DNA of 6,602 bases from DATEVL01 sp035471625 (GTDB taxonomy: Bacteria; Chloroflexota; Anaerolineae; Anaerolineales; E44-bin32). The stretch spans positions 1-6,602 of the forward strand of contig DATIPT010000143.1 of NCBI GenBank assembly GCA_035471625.1. Direction: 5' to 3'. Below the pieces are notes generated by a model. It worked only from the letters and a program-made list of their open reading frames with translations. It had not been told where the DNA came from and did no database searches. Of the stretch, positions 1-5,892 are shown in pieces (within the stretch, counting starts at the first letter, position 1; every line of letters begins with the position of its first letter). A program made the translations under genes and the position numbers.

Positions 1-1
1 C

Positions 2-517
2 TTGGGCGGATGGGCGATCTCATCGGCCCGGCCGCGCGCCCTCGGCTGGATCGTGGGCGCCGCTTTCGCCGTCGCCGCCGCCGTCGGCCTTCCGGCCGAG
101 CTGGCGCACGACACGTTTCCTCGGTCGCCCTTCGACCAGGCTGCAGCCTACCTGCGCGACACGTTGGAACCCGGAGACACGATCCTGCACGACAACAAGC
201 TGAGCTACTTCCCGATGATCGTGTACGCGCCGGATCTGCCTCAGGTGTTCCTCCCTGATGAGGCGGGATCGCACAACGACACGCTCGCGCCAGCGACCCA
301 GGAGGCGCTGGAGATCTTCCCGCTGCAGGGGATCGCTCGGGGCGTCGAGGGGGCCACGCGGGTGCGGTATGTCATCTTCCAAAGGGCGATCGACGAATAC
401 GCTGCCGCGACGGACGGGGAGCCTCCGGCACTGGCTTGGCTGAAGGCGCGCGGGATGCCCGCCGGGGTTGAAGTGTTCAATGATCTGTGGATCTATGAGT
501 TCCTCTTCGACCGCTGA
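2..517 (+). CDS. C-terminal part of a GT-C-type membrane glycosyltransferase-like protein (5' truncated by window)
   Basis: Only the last 171 codons are inside the window. The reading frame is open to the left edge, so the TTG at position 2 should not be taken as the real start. Residues about 13-33 form one hydrophobic segment, probably the last membrane helix. About 135 soluble residues follow, with motifs such as 'AAAYLRDTLEPGDTILHDN', 'FPMIVYAPDLPQ' and 'HNDTLAPATQE'. A last transmembrane helix followed by an extracytoplasmic domain that starts with an 'xxAAxYLxxxxxPGDxI' stretch is typical of GT39/ArnT-like lipid-linked sugar transferases as I know them. The catalytic first loop would lie upstream and cannot be seen. 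The next membrane-protein gene begins inside the end of this one, so the two are probably in one operon. The assignment to the superfamily is fairly good; substrate and acceptor are unknown. Confidence 0.7.
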   Translation: MGGWAISSARPRALGWIVGAAFAVAAAVGLPAELAHDTFPRSPFDQAAAYLRDTLEPGDTILHDNKLSYFPMIVYAPDLPQVFLPDEAGSHNDTLAPATQEALEIFPLQGIARGVEGATRVRYVIFQRAIDEYAAATDGEPPALAWLKARGMPAGVEVFNDLWIYEFLFDR

Positions 518-2078
518 CCGTCGAAGGGACCTCGTTCTCTTCGCGGCGGGGTTGGTGGCGTTCAGCCTGGCAGCCGCCAGCCTCAGGGCGCCCGGCTACA
601 TGGATGCCGAGTACTACTTCGCGACAGGTCGGCATCTCGCTGCCGGAGATGGCTTCTCCGAGCCATTCCTGTGGAACTATCTCGCCGATCCTGTGCAGCT
701 GCCGACGGCCTCCCACGCCTACTGGATGCCCTTGGCCAGCCTGGTGGCGGCTGCGCCCATGGCTGTCTTCGGGACGTCTTTTGGTTCCGCTCAGAGCCTT
801 TTCGTACTCGTGGCCGCTCTGATACCCGTGCTCTCTGCCCGGACTTCGACGGCACTTGGGGCGGGTCGTCGGACCGCCTGGCTTTCGGGCCTTCTGGCGA
901 TCCTGGGCGGCTTCTTTCTGCCGTACTTTGTCACGACCGATACGTTCGCCTTGTATGCCGTCGTCGGCGGTGCCGCATTGTGGCAGATGGGTGAAGCGAC
1001 GTCCCGACCTTCTGCATGGCGATGGCTGCTGATTGGCGCGCTGATTGGCCTCGGTCACCTGACCCGGGCGGATGGTCTCCTGTTGTGGTTCCCGGCCGCA
1101 ATGGCGCTGGTGCTCTCGCCCCGAGGCCGAGGGCGCGGCCTTCTCGAGATGCTCGTCGGGTACGGGCTGGTGACGGCGGCCTGGTGGCTCCGCAATGTCC
1201 TCGCGTTTGGATCGATCCTGCCACCGGGCGTTGGGCGGGCGCTTTGGCTCCTCGAGTACGACGAGCTGTTCATCTACCCCGCCAGCCTGCTCACGCCCGA
1301 ACGGTGGTGGTCCATGGGGTGGGCCGCCATCCTTCGACCACGGATCGAGGCGGGATGGACCAACGTGCAGACGATCCTGGCGGTGAACGGGTATGTGGTC
1401 CTCCTCCCGCTCGCCCTCCTAGGTGGATGGGACCGGAGACGGCTCCCGCTCCTGCGCATCGGTGCGACATATCTGACCGTGCTTCTTCTTTTCATGACGG
1501 TAGTCTTTCCGTTTGCCGGGAGCCGCGGCGGCTTCTTTCACTCGTCGGCGGCGCTGATGCCCCTGATGTGGGCGTTGGTGGGCGTCGGAATCGAGATCCT
1601 GTCCAGATACGCGCCACGCGTCGGGTGGCAGCCGGATCGGACCCAGACTCTCCTGACCTCCGTCGCCGTCGTCGTAGCCGCAGGGCTTTCCCTGTGGACC
1701 CTGGCGGGGAAGGCCGGTTGGTTGGGAGCCTCGAACTCGTTTGGTCGAAACATGGAGACCTACGGCCGGGTCCAAGCCATCCTTCATGAGGCGGACCCAT
1801 CGGCCGAGGTCGTCGCCGTCGTCAACCCGCCCGGATTCGAATCGGTCACCGGGATCTCGGCCGTGGTCCTTCCGCACGGGACGGTCGATACGCTCCATGA
1901 AGTCGTGCGGCGCTATGGGGTCGACTGGATCGTCCTGGAGGCAGACCATCCGATGGGTCTGAGGAGCGTCTACACGGATCCTTCGGGTCCAGTCTGGGCC
2001 GGGCCATTCCTTCGAATGCAGGACGCGCAAGGCCGAGACGTCTTCTTGGTGCCGATTCGAGAAGGGAACCAGGGATGA
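495..2078 (+). CDS. Polytopic membrane protein, probable GT-C family glycosyltransferase (GT39-like)
   Basis: This is a 527-residue protein with about ten hydrophobic segments; the first is at residues 11-31. The first large extracytoplasmic loop carries 'PGYMDAEYYF' (Asp37, Glu39), which resembles the acidic pair that GT39/ArnT/PMT-like enzymes use in catalysis or metal/substrate binding. 'SHAYWMPL' (about 73-80) and 'GHLTRADGLL' (His188 to Asp193) are further motifs I associate with this group. The last 120 residues or so are mostly soluble ('YGVDWIVLEADHP'). Such enzymes move a sugar from a polyprenyl-phosphate donor to an acceptor on the outer face of the membrane. I chose ATG 495 because the hydrophobic N-terminus follows it directly. 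TTG 468 and ATG 480 in the same frame are alternatives, and no strong Shine-Dalgarno sequence decides between them. It overlaps the upstream gene by 23 bases, which points to coupled translation. The catalytic role is inferred. Confidence 0.75.
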   Translation: MSSSSTADRRRDLVLFAAGLVAFSLAAASLRAPGYMDAEYYFATGRHLAAGDGFSEPFLWNYLADPVQLPTASHAYWMPLASLVAAAPMAVFGTSFGSAQSLFVLVAALIPVLSARTSTALGAGRRTAWLSGLLAILGGFFLPYFVTTDTFALYAVVGGAALWQMGEATSRPSAWRWLLIGALIGLGHLTRADGLLLWFPAAMALVLSPRGRGRGLLEMLVGYGLVTAAWWLRNVLAFGSILPPGVGRALWLLEYDELFIYPASLLTPERWWSMGWAAILRPRIEAGWTNVQTILAVNGYVVLLPLALLGGWDRRRLPLLRIGATYLTVLLLFMTVVFPFAGSRGGFFHSSAALMPLMWALVGVGIEILSRYAPRVGWQPDRTQTLLTSVAVVVAAGLSLWTLAGKAGWLGASNSFGRNMETYGRVQAILHEADPSAEVVAVVNPPGFESVTGISAVVLPHGTVDTLHEVVRRYGVDWIVLEADHPMGLRSVYTDPSGPVWAGPFLRMQDAQGRDVFLVPIREGNQG

Positions 2079-3577
2079 ACGGGCTTTCCTGGCGCCGCAT
2101 CGGACTCGTCGCCCTTGCGGCTGGCGTGGTGGGTGCGGGTTGGTTCGTTGCGATGAGCGCCGACACCTATCGGATCGGCTTCCCTCTCGACGATGCCTGG
2201 ATCCACCAGACGTACGCGCGGAATCTGGCGGCGGCAGGAGAGTGGGCTTTCACTCCGGGGGAGAGAAGCGGCGGATCGACGTCGCCCCTGTGGACAGTCC
2301 TGCTGTCGGTCGGGCACCTTGTCGGGTTGGATCCGAGAGTCTGGGCGTTCACCTTGGGGACGGTGGCGCTGGTCGCGGCTGGAAGCCTGGGGGGTCTGTG
2401 GCTCCGAAATCGGTCAGGGTCCACTGGATGGGTGGTGCTCCTTGGAACCCTCGTCCTTGGTCTGGAGTGGCACCTTCTGTGGTCTTCCGTTTCCGGGATG
2501 GAGGTGATCCTGGTCGCGGCCCTCGTCGTCGCCGTGATCGCAGCCACGGCCCGACCCGGGATGCGGCCGGAAGTGATCGGGTTCCTCATCGGGCTCGGCA
2601 TATGGATCCGGCCGGATGCGGTCACGCTGATCGTCATCCCAGGCGTCGTTCTCCTGGCGCGGTCCGACCGGACGATCGGGACGCGGGCCACCGACCTGGC
2701 CCGCCTGGCGCTCGGCGTGGGGCTTCCCCTCGTGGTCTACCTACTCTTCAATCTTTCGTCCGCGGGAACGATCTGGCCAAGCACGTTCTACTCGAAGCAG
2801 ACGGAATACGGTGCCCTCACGGCGTCCCCGTTCCTGGAGAGGTTCCTGCGGCTCGCTCGAGAGCCGCTCATCGGACCGGGGTTGCTCCTCCTCCCCGGGG
2901 CGGTGTTCAGCGTCGTGGATGCAGCCCGGCGGCGCCGGTGGGTGAACTTGGCGGCTGCGACCTGGGCCTCGGCGTACTTGCTCCTCTACGCCGTGCGCCT
3001 CCCCGTGACCTATCAGCACGGCCGCTACCAGATCCCGGTTGTCCCCATCGTTCTTCTCCTGGGATGGGAGGGGATCGGCCGGCTGGCGGCGAAGGCTCCA
3101 ACCCCGCGCCTTGCCCTACTCCTGAAGGGGTGGGCGGCGGCGGTTGCGCTGACCGCCATCGGTTTCGTTGGGCTGGGCGGGCGCGCCTACGGGCTCGACG
3201 TGGCGATCATCGAGACCGAAATGGTCGAGACGGCGGAATGGATCGAGCGGAACACGCAGATCGAAGCGCTCATCGCCGCCCACGACATCGGGGCCCTGGG
3301 GTACTTCGGTGGCCGGGAGGTCCTCGATCTCGCCGGGCTGACCGACCCCGAGGTGATTCCGATCGTGCGCGACGAGCCTGCGCTTGCCGGGCTCCTATTC
3401 CGCTCCGGGACCGACTACCTGATGACCTTCCCCGGCTGGTACCCGGAGCTGACCGCCTGCGGGAACCTCGTGTACACCTCCGAAGGAAGGTTCAGCCCGG
3501 CGGCGGGCGGGGAGAACATGGCCGTCTACCGCTGGCCGGTTGTTCCGGCGGAAGGCTGTATGCTATACTCGCCCTGA
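2075..3577 (+). CDS. Polytopic membrane protein, GT-C-like ('PLDDAWIH' type)
   Basis: This is a 500-residue membrane protein. One hydrophobic segment (about 9-27) is followed by a loop with 'GFPLDDAWIHQTYARNLA', including the acidic pair Asp39-Asp40 and His44, and then 'GSTSPLW' (about 67-73). That layout matches the first loop of GT-C-fold glycosyltransferases. 'GIWIRPDAVTL' lies after a run of membrane helices. The C-terminal 120 residues or so are soluble and contain 'AHDIGALGYFGGREVLDLAGL' around residues 402-422, a segment I know from many such proteins in Chloroflexota and some archaea. It is usually annotated only as hypothetical or as glycosyltransferase family 39. The start is well supported: ATG 2075 shares four bases with the previous stop (ATGA), and a GGGAACCAGGG purine-rich stretch sits just upstream. 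It is probably the last gene of the glycosyltransferase-like operon. No terminator is visible after it, and the promoter of the next operon lies inside its last codons. No reaction has been established for this family to my knowledge. Confidence 0.75.
   Translation: MNGLSWRRIGLVALAAGVVGAGWFVAMSADTYRIGFPLDDAWIHQTYARNLAAAGEWAFTPGERSGGSTSPLWTVLLSVGHLVGLDPRVWAFTLGTVALVAAGSLGGLWLRNRSGSTGWVVLLGTLVLGLEWHLLWSSVSGMEVILVAALVVAVIAATARPGMRPEVIGFLIGLGIWIRPDAVTLIVIPGVVLLARSDRTIGTRATDLARLALGVGLPLVVYLLFNLSSAGTIWPSTFYSKQTEYGALTASPFLERFLRLAREPLIGPGLLLLPGAVFSVVDAARRRRWVNLAAATWASAYLLLYAVRLPVTYQHGRYQIPVVPIVLLLGWEGIGRLAAKAPTPRLALLLKGWAAAVALTAIGFVGLGGRAYGLDVAIIETEMVETAEWIERNTQIEALIAAHDIGALGYFGGREVLDLAGLTDPEVIPIVRDEPALAGLLFRSGTDYLMTFPGWYPELTACGNLVYTSEGRFSPAAGGENMAVYRWPVVPAEGCMLYSP
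3540..3569 (+). promoter_or_regulatory. Extended -10 promoter for the response regulator-kinase operon
   Basis: TGCTATACT (3561-3569) matches the extended -10 consensus TGnTATAAT with one mismatch. A weak -35 candidate, TTGTTC (3540-3545), lies 18 bases upstream, which is usual for extended -10 promoters. Transcription would begin near 3576 and give a leader of about 24 bases before ATG 3600. The element is embedded in the last codons of the upstream membrane-protein gene. This is a sequence match only. Confidence 0.55.
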
Positions 3578-3599
3578 TCGACGGGAACCTCGATTGCCC

Positions 3600-4292
3600 A
3601 TGAGCGTGATCTCGGTCCTCATTGTCGATGACCACCCCCTGTTTCGCGAAGGGGTTCGAAATGTCATTGACGCAGAGGATGACATGCAGGTCGTGGGCGA
3701 AGGGACGCGCGGCGACCAGGCGCTTGATCTGGTCCGGACGCACCAACCGTCGGTCGCGTTGATTGACGTCAATCTTCCAACGATGAACGGCATCCAGGTT
3801 ACCCGGCAACTGACAGGAGACCGGCTGGGAGCTTCGGTCGTTCTCCTGACAGCGTATGACGACGAGCAGCAGGTTTTCCACGCTTTCAATGCCGGGGCCT
3901 CGGCCTACTGTTCGAAGGACATCGACGCCGGGAAACTGCTCGATGTCATTCGCCAGGTCGCCCGAGGCAACTATGTCGTCGGGGACCAGATCTACGACGA
4001 ATCCGGACTGCAGCAGTGGCTGGCGCGGGGGGTCGAGTCGCAGCGTCGACCTCATCTCGAAGGCGACGTCGACGCCTTCTCGCCTCTATCACCGCGAGAG
4101 ATGGAGATCCTTCAGTTTGTCACTCGAGGTTTGAGCAACAAGGAAATCGCTTCCCGGCTGGGGATCAGCCACCAGACGGTCAAGAATCACATGACGGCGA
4201 TCCTGCACAAACTGGATGTCGAAGACCGGACCCAGGCGGCGGTGTACGCCTTGCGTCACGGTTGGGTCCGGCTGCAGGACACCCGCAAGTGA
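3600..4292 (+). CDS. LuxR/NarL-family DNA-binding response regulator
   Basis: This 230-residue protein has the usual length and order for the NarL/FixJ family. The receiver domain (about 4-120) has the acidic pair Asp10-Asp11, phospho-acceptor Asp56 in 'LIDVNLPTMNG', switch Thr84 and conserved Lys106, so all phosphorylation residues are present. The LuxR-type helix-turn-helix (about 161-222) reads 'LSPREMEILQFVTRGLSNKEIA' and 'SHQTVKNHM', the second containing the DNA-recognition helix. It should act in the cytoplasm as a phosphorylation-controlled transcription factor, with the kinase encoded 12 bases downstream as its partner. ATG 3600 is chosen because the receiver domain starts three residues in; an upstream in-frame TTG (3540) lies inside the promoter. 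No strong Shine-Dalgarno sequence is visible. A likely target, judged from location, is the Flp/Tad pilus locus downstream. The family assignment is very secure; the target is inferred. Confidence 0.95.
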   Translation: MSVISVLIVDDHPLFREGVRNVIDAEDDMQVVGEGTRGDQALDLVRTHQPSVALIDVNLPTMNGIQVTRQLTGDRLGASVVLLTAYDDEQQVFHAFNAGASAYCSKDIDAGKLLDVIRQVARGNYVVGDQIYDESGLQQWLARGVESQRRPHLEGDVDAFSPLSPREMEILQFVTRGLSNKEIASRLGISHQTVKNHMTAILHKLDVEDRTQAAVYALRHGWVRLQDTRK

Positions 4293-4294
4293 GG
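4289..4294 (+). promoter_or_regulatory. Ribosome binding site of the histidine kinase, overlapping the regulator stop codon
   Basis: GTGAGG sits ten bases before ATG 4305 and contains the TGA stop of the response regulator gene (4290-4292). This supports the kinase start and suggests that ribosomes finishing the regulator help start the kinase. The match to the anti-Shine-Dalgarno sequence is moderate. Confidence 0.45.
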
Positions 4295-4304
4295 TTCTCG
4301 ATCG

Positions 4305-5378
4305 ATGCCCCCTGACGGCCAAGCCGAAGGCGAAGCCCTCGACCCGGTTGCGGCCTTCCTGGAATCCACGAAGGCCGAACTGACCCAAGTTCGGGACCAG
4401 AGCAAGGAAATTGCCCTGCTCGTGGGCCAGAGCCAAGGCGAGGTGGAGAAGCTCGTCCAGCGCAACCAGGCGATCACGGCCCAGCTTCACCAGATCCAGG
4501 CCAATTTTGAGACCGTCCCTCGGGAAGACATTCGCACCGCCTACGAGGCCGCCCAGGACGCGCAGCAGCGGTTGTTTTCGATGCGCGGCCAGCTTGAAAA
4601 GCTTCAAGGGGATCAGGCCAACCTCAAGCGCTTCGCCGACTTCCTTTCCAAGACGATCCAGCTTCTCGAGGGGGGCGCCGAGGTCAAAGCGGGCGGCGAC
4701 GGCGGCGGCGGCGCCGGCTCAACTTCTCCGTCCGAGCTGATCGAACAGGTCATTCAGGCCCAGGAGGAAGAGCGCCGCAAGCTTTCGCGGCAGATCCACG
4801 ACGGCCCGGCGCAATCGCTCTCGAACTTCATTCTCCAGTCGGAAATCGCCCTGCGCCTCTTTGACAACGACCCGGAGAAGGCGCGCGAGGAGCTTTCCAG
4901 TCTGAAGGCTTCGGCGGCGACGACGTTCTCCCACATTCGCGACTACATCTTCGACTTGCGCCCGATGATGCTGGACGATCTGGGTCTCGTACCGACGGTG
5001 CGCCGGTACACCGAGGCCTTCAAGGACAAGACCGGACTCAACCTTTCGCTCGTCGTGACTGGTTCGGAGCGTCGGCTCGAGCCCCACGTTGAGGTCCTTG
5101 TCTTTCGGGCCGTCCAGGAGCTACTGGGAAATGTCCGCGACTACGCCCAGGCGACTCAGGTGAAGGTGACGGTCGACCTGGATGACAACCAGGTCAAGGC
5201 GACCGTCGAGGACAACGGTCGGGGATTCGATCCCGAGACCCTATCGCGCGAGGATGGGGGAGGCCGGGGGCTGCTGATGCTGCGCGACCGTGTCGAACAG
5301 GCGGGGGGTTCGATCGAGTTCGACGCCGAAGCCGGCAAGGGCTCCCGGATCGTAGTCGCCATACCAACCCAGGAGTAA
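4305..5378 (+). CDS. Soluble DegS/NarL-type sensor histidine kinase (HisKA_3 + HATPase_c)
   Basis: This 357-residue protein has no membrane segment or signal peptide, so it should be cytoplasmic. Residues about 15-122 are rich in Gln, Glu, Lys, Arg and Leu and look like a long coiled coil, similar in style to the DegS sensor region. A glycine-rich linker follows (about 128-142). The HisKA_3 domain has 'EEERRKLSRQIHDGPAQ' with phospho-acceptor His165; the HDxxxQ form (His165, Asp166, Gln170) is the motif that gives kinases of this family phosphatase activity. 'FDLRPMMLDDLGL' (about 216-228) is also typical. The ATP-binding domain shows an N box with Asn276 in a diverged 'QELLGNVRDYA', the G1 box 'VEDNGRGFDP' (about 301-310) and the G2 box 'GGGRGLLMLRDRV' (about 318-330). 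It should phosphorylate and probably dephosphorylate the regulator encoded just upstream. The signal is unknown. The start is supported by a Shine-Dalgarno-like GTGAGG. The kinase call is very secure. Confidence 0.95.
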   Translation: MPPDGQAEGEALDPVAAFLESTKAELTQVRDQSKEIALLVGQSQGEVEKLVQRNQAITAQLHQIQANFETVPREDIRTAYEAAQDAQQRLFSMRGQLEKLQGDQANLKRFADFLSKTIQLLEGGAEVKAGGDGGGGAGSTSPSELIEQVIQAQEEERRKLSRQIHDGPAQSLSNFILQSEIALRLFDNDPEKAREELSSLKASAATTFSHIRDYIFDLRPMMLDDLGLVPTVRRYTEAFKDKTGLNLSLVVTGSERRLEPHVEVLVFRAVQELLGNVRDYAQATQVKVTVDLDDNQVKATVEDNGRGFDPETLSREDGGGRGLLMLRDRVEQAGGSIEFDAEAGKGSRIVVAIPTQE

Positions 5379-5423
5379 GGTGTTTGTAAGGTGGAAAAGG
5401 GGGTTCCTCGGACAGAGGTCCTA

Positions 5424-5452
5424 TTGTCCGGCCGTCCGGCGGCTCCCATAAT
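5424..5452 (+). promoter_or_regulatory. Candidate sigma-70-type promoter of the flp pilin gene
   Basis: TTGTCC (5424-5429, four of six consensus bases) is separated by 17 bases from CATAAT (5447-5452, five of six). The start of transcription would be near 5459, with a leader of about 50 bases before the pilin ATG. It sits in the 130-base gap between the kinase and pilin genes, where a promoter is expected. An inverted repeat covers the -10 box. Confidence 0.5.
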
Positions 5453-5461
5453 GGGTGAGCC
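5441..5461 (+). repeat. Inverted repeat over the flp -10 box
   Basis: GGCT-CCCA (5441-5448) pairs with TGGG (5452-5455) and AGCC (5458-5461), leaving a TAA loop and a two-base bulge (TG, 5456-5457). It is an eight-pair imperfect hairpin with no T-run after it, so it does not look like a terminator. Its position over the -10 box and the expected transcript start makes it a possible operator or 5' RNA stem. The function is not known. Confidence 0.4.
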
Positions 5462-5492
5462 TTGAAGCGGAATTTAGGCAATCCTGAAACGG

Positions 5493-5503
5493 AAAGGAGG
5501 TGA
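5493..5503 (+). promoter_or_regulatory. Near-perfect Shine-Dalgarno sequence of flp
   Basis: AAAGGAGGTGA matches the complement of the usual 16S rRNA 3' end over ten consecutive bases (AAGGAGGTGA). The GGAGG core ends eight bases before ATG 5509. It is the strongest ribosome binding site in the window and fits a pilin that must be made in large amounts. It also fixes the start of this very short gene. Confidence 0.85.
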
Positions 5504-5508
5504 ACGGA

Positions 5509-5655
5509 ATGCTGTATGCCCCGAAAGAGCGAGGTCAGGGTCTGGTCGAGTACGCGTTGATCCTCGTCCTGGTTGCTGTCGTTGTCATCGTGATCCTGGC
5601 CCTGCTTGGACCCGCCATCGGCAATGTGTTCAGTAACATTGTGAGCGCCATCTAG
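5509..5655 (+). CDS. flp: Flp-family type IVb prepilin
   Basis: This is a 48-codon gene, reading MLYAPKERGQ, GLVEYALILV, LVAVVVIVIL, ALLGPAIGNV, FSNIVSAI in blocks of ten. The short charged leader ending in Gly9 is followed by Gln10-Gly-Leu-Val-Glu14-Tyr15. That gives the family rule of Glu at +5 and Tyr at +6 after cleavage by a TadV/CpaA-type prepilin peptidase between Gly9 and Gln10. The mature pilin would be 39 residues: one hydrophobic helix (about 16-36) and a short tail. Flp pilins polymerise into thin pili used for surface attachment and are exported by the Tad machinery. The length is usual for this group. A strong Shine-Dalgarno sequence fixes the start, a promoter lies in front and hairpins follow, so it is likely a separate, highly expressed unit. 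It lies between the two-component genes and cpaB. The family assignment is secure. Confidence 0.93.
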   Translation: MLYAPKERGQGLVEYALILVLVAVVVIVILALLGPAIGNVFSNIVSAI

Positions 5656-5669
5656 TCGGCGCCGCCGAG

Positions 5670-5695
5670 GGGTGGTCGGACGTGACGGGCCACCC
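5670..5695 (+). repeat. Hairpin downstream of flp
   Basis: GGGTGG (5670-5675) is the inverted complement of CCACCC (5690-5695). The next two pairs inward (one T-G wobble, one C-G) can extend the stem to eight pairs, leaving a ten-base loop. A smaller stem-loop, TCGGC/GCCGA (5656-5668), begins directly after the pilin stop codon. There is no T-run, so these look more like mRNA 3'-end stabilising structures than terminators. The role is inferred. Confidence 0.35.
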
Positions 5696-5706
5696 GGATG
5701 CCAAGA

Positions 5707-5735
5707 GGAGCCCTATCGATGATAGGGCTCCGTTT
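5707..5735 (+). terminator. Probable terminator of the flp unit
   Basis: A perfect 11-base-pair stem (5707-5717 with 5721-5731, GGAGCCCTATC and its complement) closes on a three-base GAT loop. It is followed by GTTTGT, so the T-tract is short and weak for an intrinsic terminator, but the stem is the best one in the window. It begins 52 bases after the pilin stop and ends about 80 bases before the cpaB promoter. Partial read-through into cpaB is possible. Confidence 0.6.
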
Positions 5736-5767
5736 GTCCCAGCGGGAGGCTCCCAAAGGGACCCAAA
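5733..5767 (+). repeat. Nested hairpin between the flp terminator and the cpaB promoter
   Basis: GTCCC (5736-5740) pairs with GGGAC (5758-5762) and encloses a second stem, GGGA (5744-5747) with TCCC (5751-5754). TTT (5733-5735) and AAA (5765-5767) can extend the outer stem across a CC bulge. GGCTCC (5748-5753) is also complementary to GGAGCC at the base of the neighbouring terminator stem. Any function is unknown. Confidence 0.3.
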
Positions 5768-5785
5768 CCGAACCAGAGGACCCTT

Positions 5786-5799
5786 TTCCGGTCCCGGAA
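5786..5799 (+). promoter_or_regulatory. Palindrome upstream of the cpaB promoter, possible regulator binding site
   Basis: TTCCGG (5786-5791) and CCGGAA (5794-5799) form a perfect 6+6 inverted repeat around TC. Its centre is about 52 bases upstream of the expected cpaB transcription start, a position where activators commonly bind. Related TTCCGGCGGAA (3543-3553) and TCCGG repeats (5427-5439) occur in the other two promoter regions of the window. Assignment to the response regulator encoded here is a guess. Confidence 0.35.
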
Positions 5800-5810
5800 T
5801 CGGTGTCCGC

Positions 5811-5838
5811 TTGACATTTATCGCGTAAACGTTATGAT
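5811..5838 (+). promoter_or_regulatory. Strong sigma-70-type promoter of cpaB
   Basis: TTGACA (5811-5816) is a perfect -35 box and lies 16 bases before TATGAT (5833-5838), which has five of six -10 consensus bases. The surrounding bases are noticeably AT-richer than the rest of the window. Transcription would begin near 5845, leaving a leader of about 48 bases. This is the best promoter match in the window and probably drives cpaB and the tad genes beyond the edge. Confidence 0.7.
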
Positions 5839-5879
5839 ACCGGCGCTGGTCCGGAAGCAACGAACAGCCCGCCAGTCCC

Positions 5880-5888
5880 GGAAGGAGG
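5880..5888 (+). promoter_or_regulatory. Ribosome binding site of cpaB
   Basis: GGAAGGAGG ends four bases before ATG 5893. It is a strong Shine-Dalgarno match at slightly short spacing and fixes the cpaB start. Confidence 0.7.
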
Positions 5889-5892
5889 CGAC

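Noticed and set aside
1016..1789. 257-codon off-frame reading inside the second membrane-protein gene
   Set aside because: The product is Arg/Pro/Gly-rich shadow sequence; the real frame encodes clear transmembrane helices.
2140..3603. Long open frame (487 codons) overlapping the third membrane-protein gene in another + frame
   Set aside because: Its product is Arg/Gly/Pro-rich without domain features, as expected for an off-frame reading of GC-rich DNA. The overlapped frame has membrane helices, family motifs and a coupled start.
3492..4055. 187-codon open frame antisense to the response regulator
   Set aside because: It lies opposite a receiver domain with all conserved residues and has no recognisable features of its own.
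5379..5423. Terminator for the regulator-kinase operon
   Set aside because: Only a four-pair stem (CCTC/GAGG near 5406-5418) without a T-run is present after the kinase stop, which is too weak to call.
5824..5835. LacI-type operator-like sequence (TAAACGTTAT) between the -35 and -10 boxes of the cpaB promoter
   Set aside because: Only the central AACGTT is symmetric; the flanks do not match as an inverted repeat, and no LacI-family gene is in the window.
5630..5860. 76-codon antisense open frame across the flp-cpaB gap
   Set aside because: It runs through the terminator stem, the nested hairpin and the cpaB promoter, with no ribosome site or recognisable motif.
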